9,419 bases of DNA from Frankiales bacterium. Lineage in GTDB: Bacteria; Actinomycetota; Actinomycetes; JAFAQI01. The position numbers and the translations under genes were made by a program. The notes under the pieces are model-generated. The model ran no database searches. It had not been told where the DNA came from and saw only the letters and a list, made by a program, of their open reading frames with translations. Below are positions 1 to 5,509 of the stretch, piece after piece (positions within the stretch are counted from its first letter, which is position 1; each line of letters opens with the position of its first letter). The DNA is taken from contig JAFAQI010000035.1 of NCBI GenBank assembly GCA_019246495.1, positions 1 to 9,419 of the forward strand, written 5' to 3'.

Positions 1-8
1 GTCACCAT
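1..8 (-). CDS. Start of next structural gene, truncated by window edge
   Basis: Only the first codons (ATG GTG, then two bases) are visible, reading off the left edge. An AGGAG ribosome-binding site on the minus strand (positions 16-20) sits 7 bases before the ATG at 6-8. That site overlaps the stop codon of the upstream tail-terminator-like gene. In this type of module the next gene is usually the major tail protein, but nothing here identifies the product. Confidence 0.5.
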
Positions 9-18
9 CAGGGCGCTC

Positions 19-531
19 CTAGGTGGTTTTGACTTCAGTGACACGGGTCGTGAACGACAGGACGTAGCGGAAGCCGCCCTCGGCGTTACCGCCGACGAGC
101 GACGGCGTTCCGGTGACGTCGGTGATGAGGGCGGAGCCGCCAACGAACGCGCCAGCTCCGCCCGGGTCGCTGTCGATCACGTTGGAGAAGTCGTTGAACA
201 CGGCGACGGCGGTGTCTCGCGCATCCTTCATCGACTTCGAGCTGCGGATGTCGATGTGGCAGGGGACATCGATCACGACTGACGCGAAGAACGGCGTCCC
301 GATCGTTTCTCGAGCTCGAGTGACAGTGCTCGGCCCAGGCGGGTTCGGAAGCGAATCCCCTGCGCCGATGACAAGCATCGCGTCGGTCTCGTTGCGGACG
401 AGGGAGTCCCATACCTTCAGCGACTTACCGTTGATGTTCTTGAAGTCGGGGGCGATGCTGTTGCCGACTGCGATGAGGTAGTCCGTCGCTACGCCAAGGT
501 CGAGGTTGACGACGATCGGCAGGGGGCTCAC
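19..531 (-). CDS. Probable tail terminator / neck protein (170 aa)
   Basis: The GTG start overlaps the stop of the adaptor gene as GTGA, a 4-nt overlap typical of coupled phage genes. The upstream sequence has no strong ribosome-binding site, which also points to coupling. The open frame extends further upstream, but that part is an arginine-rich shadow of the adaptor gene and was discarded. Residues 98-125 look like a helix followed by an acidic turn (SKSMKDARDTAV... to ...VIDSDPGG). The C-terminus alternates hydrophobic and polar residues and ends in a strand-like RYVLSFTTRVTEVKT. Tail terminators (gpU-like) have similar size, a central helix and a final strand, and they cap the tail tube at the neck. 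Position straight after the adaptor and before a further gene supports that role. The residue 51-63 segment AMLVIGAGDSLPN is unusual and not explained. It could instead be another neck protein. Confidence 0.5.
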   Translation of the reverse strand: MSPLPIVVNLDLGVATDYLIAVGNSIAPDFKNINGKSLKVWDSLVRNETDAMLVIGAGDSLPNPPGPSTVTRARETIGTPFFASVVIDVPCHIDIRSSKSMKDARDTAVAVFNDFSNVIDSDPGGAGAFVGGSALITDVTGTPSLVGGNAEGGFRYVLSFTTRVTEVKTT

Positions 532-1253
532 GCTGGCACGTCCCAGTCGCCGCCGACAGCACCCGAGTAGGTGACGCCGGTGTCCCACCAAGGCAGCGAC
601 GTGCCGGCGCCTGCCGGTGTCGTGTCGATGGTGAACGCGCCGCCGCCACCGTTGAGCCGGCGCAGTGTCGCCTTGTTCTCCTGTGTCAAGTACAGGCCGC
701 CGCCGGACAGACCGGGGTTCTGCGTCGAGTACGGGCCGACCCCTTCGCTGTAAGCGAGGAAGTCGCCGCCCTGCGAGATCGGGTTCGCGTATGCGCGTTC
801 CGCGACGTCGAGGATCACCGCCTCCGCTCCCGCGGGGAGCGGCTTGACGATCGACTCGCACAACGTCTGCGCCTGCGCGAGGATGAACGCCGCCCGCGGA
901 AGGTTCAGGTCCGCGGTGTCTTGGCTCAAGTACGTAGCGAACTCGTCGACCGGGACCAGCGTCTGCCCGTACTTCGCGTCAACGTTGAACGACTCGTCCT
1001 GCGTGGTCGCGACCGCCCCACCCGAGTACCAGTGCGCCGCGTAGTGCCCCGCCAGGGTGGGGGTCACCGTGTAGGTGAAGACGCCGGTGGAGACGTGAAC
1101 AACCTGCCCGCCAGCCCACGTGTGGGTTGTTTCGGCGCCTGCTGGGTCGAGGATGTCGACGGCGACGGTTGTCGGGTCTGCGGGGACGGTCTGCGCCGCG
1201 TCGGAGAAGGTGCGGAAGGTCAACGTGACGGGCTGACCGAAAGGGAAGCTCAC
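528..1253 (-). CDS. Head-to-tail adaptor with N-terminal Ig-like domain (241 aa)
   Basis: This is the head-tail connector that docks below the portal. The GTG start at 1253 was chosen because GGAGGAGG (1263-1270) lies 9 bases upstream and the start overlaps the previous stop as GTGA. An upstream ATG at 1427 would overlap the repeat gene by almost 180 bases and was rejected. Residues 1-92 form a beta-rich segment (PVTLTF, TVAVDILDPAG, TGVFTYTVTPTLAGHYAAHW) with the look of a bacterial Ig-like or invasin-type fold. Residues 100-215 carry the connector signature: a helical stretch DEFATYLSQ to LCESIVKPLPAGAE, then VILDVAERAYANP, then GPYSTQ and LYLTQENKATLRRL. That pattern matches adaptors of actinobacterial siphophages, which normally consist mainly of this second part. 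A glycine- and tryptophan-rich tail (216-241) follows. The adaptor call is fairly secure. The Ig-like label rests on pattern alone. Confidence 0.8.
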   Translation of the reverse strand: MSFPFGQPVTLTFRTFSDAAQTVPADPTTVAVDILDPAGAETTHTWAGGQVVHVSTGVFTYTVTPTLAGHYAAHWYSGGAVATTQDESFNVDAKYGQTLVPVDEFATYLSQDTADLNLPRAAFILAQAQTLCESIVKPLPAGAEAVILDVAERAYANPISQGGDFLAYSEGVGPYSTQNPGLSGGGLYLTQENKATLRRLNGGGGAFTIDTTPAGAGTSLPWWDTGVTYSGAVGGDWDVPA

Positions 1254-2596
1254 CGGCTGACACCTCCTCCGCTTGATCCCGAACTGGCTGTGGACGTGCT
1301 GCCGGATTGCTGCCGCGTCGAAGTTGTGACCGCTGACGTCGGCTGACTGCTCACGGTCTGAGCGGCCGTTGGACGGGTCGCTCCGCTTCCGGCTGACGTG
1401 ACGCAGGCTGCTGCGGCGAACGCCCATGCGCTCTGGGTGAGGCTGTGCCTCGAGTAGCCGGGAACGTCAGCGAAGAACGCGCCGCTGAGCGTGATCGACC
1501 CGGCACCGGCCGCTGGTGCCCGCGGTGTCCAACCGCCGGTGAGGCTGAGCTGCCCGACGCCTGTCGCGACGGCGGATGCCGTGGGGGCGCCGCCGAGGAC
1601 GATCAGCCCGACCGGATCAGCAGCACCGACCGCGGATGTTGACCCGCCGAGCGTCACGGCGCCTGCCACGGTTGGCCGTGGTATCCCGGCGCCTGCGCCG
1701 CTGAGAGTCAACGACCCGGTAGCAGTGACCTGTGCCTGCGGCGAGCTCTGCCCGCCGAGGACGACTTGGCCGGTCCCGCTGGCGGGTGCCTTCGCTGTCG
1801 GCGTTCCGCCGAGGCTGACTGCTCCGGCGGCGGCAGTGGGTGCAGCAGCCGACGCTGTTCCGCCTAGCGTGACGCTGCCTGCGGCCGTGTCCGGCGTGCT
1901 CGCCGTGGCGGTGCCGGCGAGTGTCACCGTGCCGCTGCCGGTGGCTGGTGTTTGCGCGGCGACTTGGCCGCTGAGCGTGACTTGACCAGCAGCGACGACG
2001 GGTGCCCGCGCCGCGGGTGTGCCGCCGAGGGTCACCGACCCTGCGTTTGACGCAGAAGTCGTCGCCGCCGCTGACCCGCCGAGGGTCACGTTCCCGGTGG
2101 TTGTTACTGACGCGCTAGCGGTCGCCGCGCCGCCAAGGGTCACGGACCCTGTTGCCGTCGGTCGAGCGGACCCGGTTGTGCTGCCGGCGAGGACAATCGA
2201 CCCGGTGGCAGTGACCGGCGTCTGCGTGCTTGACGAGCCGCCGAGGGTGACGGAGCCAACCGCCGCAGCAGGCGCCGACGTGGTGCCGGTCCCGCCAAGG
2301 GTCAGAGCCCCCGTGGCGGTGGCGGCTACTCCCGCCGTGGCGCTCCCACCCAGCGTGATGCTGCCAGCGTTCATGGGCTGGGCCTGCGCGGTGGCGGAGC
2401 CGCCGAGGGTGATCGACCCGGCAGCGGACGAGGTGGGCTGGTCGGCGGTTGCGCTACCGCCGAGCGTGATGCTGCCGGTGACGCTTCCGGCGTCAATCGC
2501 TGCTGCTGCCGCGTCCTGTGTGGGCTGGACTGCGGGTGGTGCCGCAGCGATCCACGGCAGCAGCGCGAGCGGTGGCGGCAGGAGTGCGCCCGGCAT
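1250..2596 (-). CDS. Repeat-rich virion protein, 19 tandem 18-residue repeats (448 aa)
   Basis: I do not recognise a named family. Residues 1-40 are proline- and alanine-rich (MPGALLPPPLALLPW). Residues 41-383 are 19 tandem repeats whose conserved core is G-S/T-V/I-T-L-G/S-G, usually followed by small residues and a proline. Repeats begin at residue 41, then at 60, and then every 18 residues without exception to 366. Residues 399-448 are a serine/threonine/glycine-rich tail. Cysteine and charged residues are nearly absent. Such a regular short-strand repeat suggests a beta-solenoid or fibrous rod. Similar GxLTLxG repeats occur in actinobacteriophage structural proteins. The gene starts 3 bases after the stop of the 188-residue gene, with only a weak ribosome-binding site, and its stop overlaps the adaptor start. 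Its place between capsid and adaptor genes suggests a head-associated fibre or decoration protein, but a tail-associated role is also possible. Confidence 0.8.
   Translation of the reverse strand: MPGALLPPPLALLPWIAAAPPAVQPTQDAAAAAIDAGSVTGSITLGGSATADQPTSSAAGSITLGGSATAQAQPMNAGSITLGGSATAGVAATATGALTLGGTGTTSAPAAAVGSVTLGGSSSTQTPVTATGSIVLAGSTTGSARPTATGSVTLGGAATASASVTTTGNVTLGGSAAATTSASNAGSVTLGGTPAARAPVVAAGQVTLSGQVAAQTPATGSGTVTLAGTATASTPDTAAGSVTLGGTASAAAPTAAAGAVSLGGTPTAKAPASGTGQVVLGGQSSPQAQVTATGSLTLSGAGAGIPRPTVAGAVTLGGSTSAVGAADPVGLIVLGGAPTASAVATGVGQLSLTGGWTPRAPAAGAGSITLSGAFFADVPGYSRHSLTQSAWAFAAAACVTSAGSGATRPTAAQTVSSQPTSAVTTSTRQQSGSTSTASSGSSGGGVSR
1263..1270 (-). promoter_or_regulatory. Ribosome-binding site that fixes the adaptor start
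   Basis: The minus strand reads GGAGGAGG 9 bases before the GTG at 1253. It is one of the strongest Shine-Dalgarno matches in the window. It lies inside the last codons of the repeat protein, so the adaptor can be initiated independently as well as by stop-start coupling. Confidence 0.7.
1448..2476 (-). repeat. Tandem 54-bp repeats encoding the 18-residue units
   Basis: Nineteen coding repeats follow one another. The first unit is 57 bp and every later unit is exactly 54 bp, so there are no frameshifting or partial-unit gaps. The plus strand shows a recurring pattern around CCGCCGAGGGTGAC and variants (for example near 2018, 2078, 2138, 2240 and 2399). Units differ clearly at the DNA level, so the array is not a recent slippage product and is held in register by protein-level selection. 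Confidence 0.85.
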
Positions 2597-2599
2597 ATG

Positions 2600-3166
2600 T
2601 CAGCCAGGCTTGTTCTGGTTGATGATCTTCGCGGTGAACAGATCGACCGTCACACCGTTCGACGCGCTCGAGGTGCCGTAGGCGGCGAGGACACCGAAGG
2701 TCTTCGCAGTGGTCGTGTCGATCGTCACCGACCGTGCGGCGGCTGTGATGGGCAGCGCCGATGACGCGAACGCGATCAGCGAGGTGCCGAGGTCGAGGAT
2801 GCCTGACCCGTAGATCGCACCGGTGGCGCCGGTGGCGGTCACTATCCCGAGCCACTTCAGATGCCACGGGAACGACGCTGCGGCGCTGGCCGTCGTGATG
2901 ACACCGGACGCCGCGAGGATCACACCGGTGGACGACAGCGCGCCCGCTGCGACGCCGTAGTGAAACCCGAGCTGCAACGTCGGCGTGCCTGTAGTGGAGA
3001 ACTCGCCGAACGCTTCGAGCTCCACCTTGGAGCCGAGTTTCAGCTCGTTCGCAGCGGTCGCCGGCAACGGCGTGGGTGAGACGTCCTTCGATGTCGTGAA
3101 GGTGTTCGCTGCCGTGCCGCGCGCGGACGGAAACGGGTCGAGCAGGTTCTCGTAGGTGTAGTTCAT
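2600..3166 (-). CDS. Beta-rich phage structural protein (188 aa)
   Basis: The ATG at 3166 overlaps the upstream stop as ATGA. The open frame extends to 3274, but that extension is a shadow of the upstream gene and no ribosome-binding site supports it. The protein opens with NLLDPFPSARGTAANTFTT, then ELKLGSKVELEAFGEFST (41-58), TPTLQLGFHYG (61-71), PWHLKWLGIVTATG (100-113), SGILDLGTSL (121-130) and RSVTIDTTTAKTFGV (145-159). Alternating strands with glycine turns suggest an all-beta jelly-roll-like fold. From memory, this LLDPFPS plus LDLGTSL pattern recurs among structural proteins of actinobacterial phages. No function is assigned there that I can vouch for. Composition (threonine, alanine, glycine, few cysteines) and position suggest a virion surface component such as a head decoration protein. 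That role is inference. Confidence 0.75.
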   Translation of the reverse strand: MNYTYENLLDPFPSARGTAANTFTTSKDVSPTPLPATAANELKLGSKVELEAFGEFSTTGTPTLQLGFHYGVAAGALSSTGVILAASGVITTASAAASFPWHLKWLGIVTATGATGAIYGSGILDLGTSLIAFASSALPITAAARSVTIDTTTAKTFGVLAAYGTSSASNGVTVDLFTAKIINQNKPG

Positions 3167-3528
3167 GTCGCGGTGAAGGTCTGCGACCCTACGGCGAACG
3201 TGATCGTCACCGCCGTCACCGACGACGCGAGCGGCGCACCGATCCGATAGTTGCCGGTGGTGAGCGCGTCCCACGTGCCGATGTGCGACACCGCAGACAC
3301 GCCAGACGTGGTGAACGTCGCCGTCGCCGTGTTCGTGATCGACCCCGCCGACGGTGAACCGACCGAGTACTGGATGCGGGTGACACCGGCGTACTCACTA
3401 GCGCCAGTAGTACCGGGGTCCGCCGTGTGCAAGCTGACCCATGTGTTCGTCGTTGACGGGGTGGGCTGAGCGGCGGCGAAGATGCCCGCGAGAGCGTTGT
3501 TCTCGGCCAGAGCGGAAGCGCGGGCCAT
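3163..3528 (-). CDS. Phage structural protein, SLHTADPG-type (121 aa)
   Basis: The ATG at 3528 shares one base with the upstream stop (TGATG), and its own stop overlaps the next ATG. The protein begins with a short helix (NNALAGIFAAA), followed by the recognisable core TWVSLHTADPGTTGASEYAG (29-48). Later come TATATFTTSG (67-76), VSHIGTWDALTTGNYRIGAPL (80-100) and a terminal strand VTITFAVGSQTFTAT. This order, with 'SLHTADPG..G..E' then 'sHiG.wda.tgn...g.pL', is a widespread small phage protein family variously annotated as minor structural or fibre protein. The fold is predicted beta-rich. Its position between the capsid and the repeat protein suggests it is a virion component. The precise site on the particle cannot be read from sequence. 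Confidence 0.75.
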   Translation of the reverse strand: MARASALAENNALAGIFAAAQPTPSTTNTWVSLHTADPGTTGASEYAGVTRIQYSVGSPSAGSITNTATATFTTSGVSAVSHIGTWDALTTGNYRIGAPLASSVTAVTITFAVGSQTFTAT

Positions 3529-3833
3529 CAGACACCCACCCGGGCGTGCAAAGCCTTGTGCGCCGCCTGATGCGCCTTGACCCGGTCCTTGTCAACACCG
3601 TTCGGGTGCTGAGCCGCATCGTTCAAGCTGTCGCATTCGAGCTGCAACGGGTGGGTGCGGCGGACGACATGCTCGACCTCGATGGCGTGCGCGAGCGCCG
3701 CCACATGCTGCGGGTCGTCGAAGTACAGGACCGGCGGCGTCACGTCGTAGAAGTCGTGCGGGAAGTCATCGCCGGGGGTGGGGATGCGGCCGCTGATCTC
3801 GCCGGTGACGAGCGCGTGCTGGGGTGCGGTCAT
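3528..3833 (-). CDS. Conserved-looking phage protein of unknown function (101 aa)
   Basis: The ATG at 3833 has a good ribosome-binding site (AGGGGGAG) that is part of a small hairpin just upstream. I do not recognise a function. Residues 30-48 read DVTPPVLYFDDPQHVAALA. Residues 49-70 form a probable helix with HAIEVEHVVRRTHPLQLEC. The C-terminus is HPNGVDKDRVKAHQAAHKAL, rich in histidine (ten in all) with one cysteine. The spacing of H61, C67, H76, H88, H92 and H96 could allow metal binding, but no classic zinc motif is present. Similar HPLQ.EC...HPNGVD proteins occur, from memory, beside head genes of actinobacterial phages. Its last base overlaps the next start codon, so it is translated with the structural genes. 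Roles as a connector or assembly factor are both possible. Confidence 0.7.
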   Translation of the reverse strand: MTAPQHALVTGEISGRIPTPGDDFPHDFYDVTPPVLYFDDPQHVAALAHAIEVEHVVRRTHPLQLECDSLNDAAQHPNGVDKDRVKAHQAAHKALHARVGV

Positions 3834-3837
3834 CGTG

Positions 3838-3852
3838 CTCCCCCTTTCGGGG
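3838..3852 (-). promoter_or_regulatory. Ribosome-binding site inside a GNRA-type hairpin
   Basis: On the minus strand CCCC-GAAA-GGGG (3852-3841) forms a 4-bp GC stem with a GAAA tetraloop. The 3' arm continues into GAG to make AGGGGGAG, the ribosome-binding site of the gene starting at 3833, 4 bases away. Pairing would hide this site, so the hairpin could dampen or regulate translation. This is seen in sequence only; folding was done by eye. Confidence 0.45.
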
Positions 3853-3870
3853 ACGCGAAATGCTGGGGTT

Positions 3871-3991
3871 CAGGTGCGGGGCGCAGGACCGTTCATGGCA
3901 GCCAAGTGGAGACGCCCGTAGAGGCTCGGCCGAACGGCCTTACGCGGATCGACTGAGTAAAGTGGGCGCCACGTTTGACGCCCCGCACCTG
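3871..3991 (-). ncRNA. Candidate structured RNA element downstream of the capsid gene
   Basis: This lies in the 165-base gene-free stretch 3834-3998. CAGGTGCGGGGCG at 3871-3883 and CGCCCCGCACCTG at 3979-3991 are a perfect 13-bp inverted repeat enclosing 95 bases. Within it, on the minus strand, GTGG+CGCCC (3973-3965) can pair with GGGCG+CCAC (3917-3906) across a 3-base bulge. GGCC-GTTC-GGCC (3939-3928) forms a local hairpin. CTTTAC (3962-3957) can pair with GTAAGG (3943-3938), although this competes with that hairpin for two bases. Together these give a branched fold closed by a long stem. It has no terminal U-run, so it is not a standard intrinsic terminator. No tRNA arms or known riboswitch core were recognised. 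It may be a cis-acting element, a processing site or a small RNA. Confidence 0.4.
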
Positions 3992-3998
3992 GATGGAA

Positions 3999-4139
3999 CT
4001 AGTCCGACTTCTTCGGTGAAGCCGTCTTCTTCGCTGCGGCCTTCGGCTTGCCGTTGACGTCGGCGGGGTCGTCGACCCACACCTGATCGCCAGCGTTGCC
4101 GAGCGGGCCGTCTTCTTCGAGGGTGACGAGTTCAGCCAT
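3999..4139 (-). CDS. Small capsid-linked protein with lysine-rich tail (46 aa)
   Basis: The ATG at 4139 shares its A with the capsid stop codon (TGATG), so translation is probably coupled. No good ribosome-binding site is present, and the longer in-frame start at 4196 lies inside the capsid gene and was rejected. The protein has two parts. Residues 1-26 are acidic and read MAELVTLEEDGPLGNAGDQV with a following WVDDPA. Residues 30-46 are basic, with KPKAAAKKTASPKKSD at the end. Small proteins with an 'L.EDG..G.AGD.V.V.D' start commonly sit right after the capsid gene in actinobacterial siphophages, and their role is unclear. The basic tail could contact DNA or the acidic inner capsid surface. 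That is inference. Confidence 0.7.
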   Translation of the reverse strand: MAELVTLEEDGPLGNAGDQVWVDDPADVNGKPKAAAKKTASPKKSD

Positions 4140-5401
4140 CAGGAGCCCGCGGCGTGCGTGTACTTCACGAAGGCGTTCAGGTCGTTGACGACCCAACCGA
4201 AGTACGCCTCCGCGAGGAGCAGCACCAGGTTGTTCTGGAAGGCGCTGACCCAGGTGGTGCCACCGTCCGGCGTGTACGACGCCTGGTTGGACACCTTGAT
4301 GGAGATGTCCATGCCGACGCCGTAGGCAGCCTGACCCCAGTCGCCGCCGATGGCGCGGAGACCGGAGTCGGTTTGCGTGGTCTGCGCCACCGTGGCCGAC
4401 GGGCTCGAGCCGCCGGTAAGGCTGGAACCGTCCGCGTACACCGGGGCCGGAGCCGACAGTGTGATCGCGTAGGGACCGGAGCCGCTGACGGTCGCGCCGG
4501 ACGCGGCGATGTCACTGCCGTAGCCAGTGCCGACGCCGGTGCCGAGCGCGCGAATCGCGGTCTGCACGGTCGCCGCGTTCGCGTTGTAGGCGATGGCCGA
4601 CGTGGTGTAGCCGCCGACACTGATCGTGAAGGTGCCGCCGGTCGGCGACCCGTTGATCGTGACGGTCCACGTCGAGCCGGTCTGCCGGTAGAGCTTGCCG
4701 GAGATCGCCGAGTTGAAGTAAGTCGGGTAGCCGATCAGCGTCGAGGCGTTCGTGGCCGAGTTGGCGTTGAACGAGGAGTCGACGAAGATCGGGCGGCCGT
4801 TGCTGTCGACGGACAGGGCCGCTTCGGGCTTGAGCCGCGGGTCAGCCGCGAACCCGGTGACCTCGTAGGGCACGTTGCCGTTGAGGACGGTCTGCACGCC
4901 CTTCCACAGGTCGGCGTACACACCACCGTTCGCTGCCGAGGTGGCGCCGATGACCTGGGCGTTCGGAGTGTTCGCGAGGCCGTTGGCCGTGCCGAACGGA
5001 CCAGCGCCGCCGGACGCGAGGTCGACGTTGCGGATGGCCGCCGCGTCGAATGCACGCGCAAGAGCGGTCGGCAGGTCGTTCGACAGCTGCTCGTAGAGGC
5101 CGGCCGCGTTGGTCATGGCGACTTCCTGCGACACGGGGATGAGCAGCGCAAGCTTCTTGCCGGTCATGATCTTGACGCCGACGCCGGACGAGGAGACCGG
5201 CTTGGCGGCGCCTTCCGACACCCACCCGGCGGTGGGGACGTCCATCGGGACAGGGATCGCGGTCTGCGCGTTGACGGCCAGCGGGACGCGCCGCGCGAGG
5301 TTCATGACGGCGCTGGTCTCGGTGGCCTTGGTGAAGATGGGGCCAGTGATCTGGGGCGGCAGTAGGGTAGGTGCTACCGCAGAGAGGTTGATGCCAGCCA
5401 T
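4139..5401 (-). CDS. Major capsid protein, HK97-like fold, with inserted domain (420 aa)
   Basis: This is the main shell subunit. The ATG at 5401 follows a GGAAGGAA ribosome-binding site 8 bases upstream. Residues 1-125 carry the typical start of this capsid family: PPQITGPIFTKATETSAVMNLA, then IPVPMDVPTAGWVSEG, then KKLALLIPVSQEVA and the spine-helix-like segment around LPTALARAFDAA. The P-domain and A-domain regions continue through GVYADLWKGVQTVL and IFVDSSF to LIGYPTYFN (222-230). The C-terminal part resumes at DSGLRAIGGDWGQAAYGVGM and includes NNLVLLLAEAYFGWVV near the end. Between them, roughly 238-343, sits an extra domain rich in threonine, glycine and serine. There is no N-terminal delta domain, which fits the separate scaffold gene. 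Downstream, the gene is coupled to the 46-residue protein. Confidence 0.92.
   Translation of the reverse strand: MAGINLSAVAPTLLPPQITGPIFTKATETSAVMNLARRVPLAVNAQTAIPVPMDVPTAGWVSEGAAKPVSSSGVGVKIMTGKKLALLIPVSQEVAMTNAAGLYEQLSNDLPTALARAFDAAAIRNVDLASGGAGPFGTANGLANTPNAQVIGATSAANGGVYADLWKGVQTVLNGNVPYEVTGFAADPRLKPEAALSVDSNGRPIFVDSSFNANSATNASTLIGYPTYFNSAISGKLYRQTGSTWTVTINGSPTGGTFTISVGGYTTSAIAYNANAATVQTAIRALGTGVGTGYGSDIAASGATVSGSGPYAITLSAPAPVYADGSSLTGGSSPSATVAQTTQTDSGLRAIGGDWGQAAYGVGMDISIKVSNQASYTPDGGTTWVSAFQNNLVLLLAEAYFGWVVNDLNAFVKYTHAAGS
4373..4690 (-). other. Inserted beta-sandwich-like domain within the capsid protein
   Basis: This codes for capsid residues about 238-343. The segment reads as TWTVTINGSPTGGTFTISVG, then AIAYNANAATVQTAIRAL (270-286), then GSGPYAITLSAP (307-318) and SPSATVAQTT. 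The pattern 'tgtft.t..g..T..iaYnAsAatVq.al.al......V.gsgpyt.t' is a recurring accessory domain of actinobacteriophage virion proteins. The flanking capsid residues (YPTYFN before, SGLRAIGGDWG after) would join well if the insert were removed. It probably projects from the shell surface. Boundaries were set by eye and may be off by about ten residues. Confidence 0.65.
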
Positions 5402-5450
5402 GTCGCTGGTTCCTTCCGGTGAGAACGGGTGAGGGGTTCGCGTGGCGTCG

Positions 5451-5488
5451 CGGACCTGCCGTTCACGCCGAAAGCACCGGACCTGCCG
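5451..5488. repeat. 11-bp direct repeat between scaffold and capsid genes
   Basis: CGGACCTGCCG occurs at 5451-5461 and again at 5478-5488, 27 bp apart start to start. Both copies lie in the 108-base gene-free spacer between the scaffold stop (5510) and capsid start (5401). This is the longest spacer in the head genes apart from the one after the capsid. No promoter, terminator or open frame is evident in it beyond the capsid ribosome-binding site. The repeat could be a protein-binding or RNA site, or chance in GC-rich DNA. Confidence 0.5.
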
Positions 5489-5509
5489 GGTAGTGCGAGC
5501 AGCCAGTTG

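Noticed and set aside
1254..1427. Longer N-terminus for the adaptor starting at 1427
   Set aside because: It would overlap the repeat gene by nearly 180 bases. The extension is arginine-rich and shadow-like, and the GTG at 1253 has an excellent ribosome-binding site and a GTGA overlap.
1448..2476. CRISPR array or variable-number DNA repeat
   Set aside because: The units are contiguous, coding, diverged in sequence and in frame. There is no alternation of identical repeats with unique spacers.
1491..2681. Two plus-strand open frames with proline/valine/alanine repeats opposite the repeat gene
   Set aside because: Their periodicity mirrors the 54-bp repeats read antisense. They face against the operon and would need separate promoters. 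The minus-strand frame is continuous across the whole array and fits its neighbours by overlap.
3870..3896. Eight-codon minus-strand open frame within the spacer (ATG at 3896)
   Set aside because: It is too short to judge, has no convincing ribosome-binding site, and its sequence is mostly the arm of the inverted repeat.
3834..3998. tRNA, intrinsic terminator or known ribozyme in the post-capsid spacer
   Set aside because: No cloverleaf with anticodon and T arms, no U-run after a stem, and no hammerhead-type conserved core could be identified by eye. It was kept only as an unnamed structured RNA candidate.
4154..5365. Long plus-strand open frame (403 codons) opposite the capsid gene
   Set aside because: Its product is an arginine/glycine/valine/aspartate-rich low-complexity chain expected from reading the opposite strand of a GC-rich gene. 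It has no recognisable domain, and the minus-strand capsid is unmistakable.
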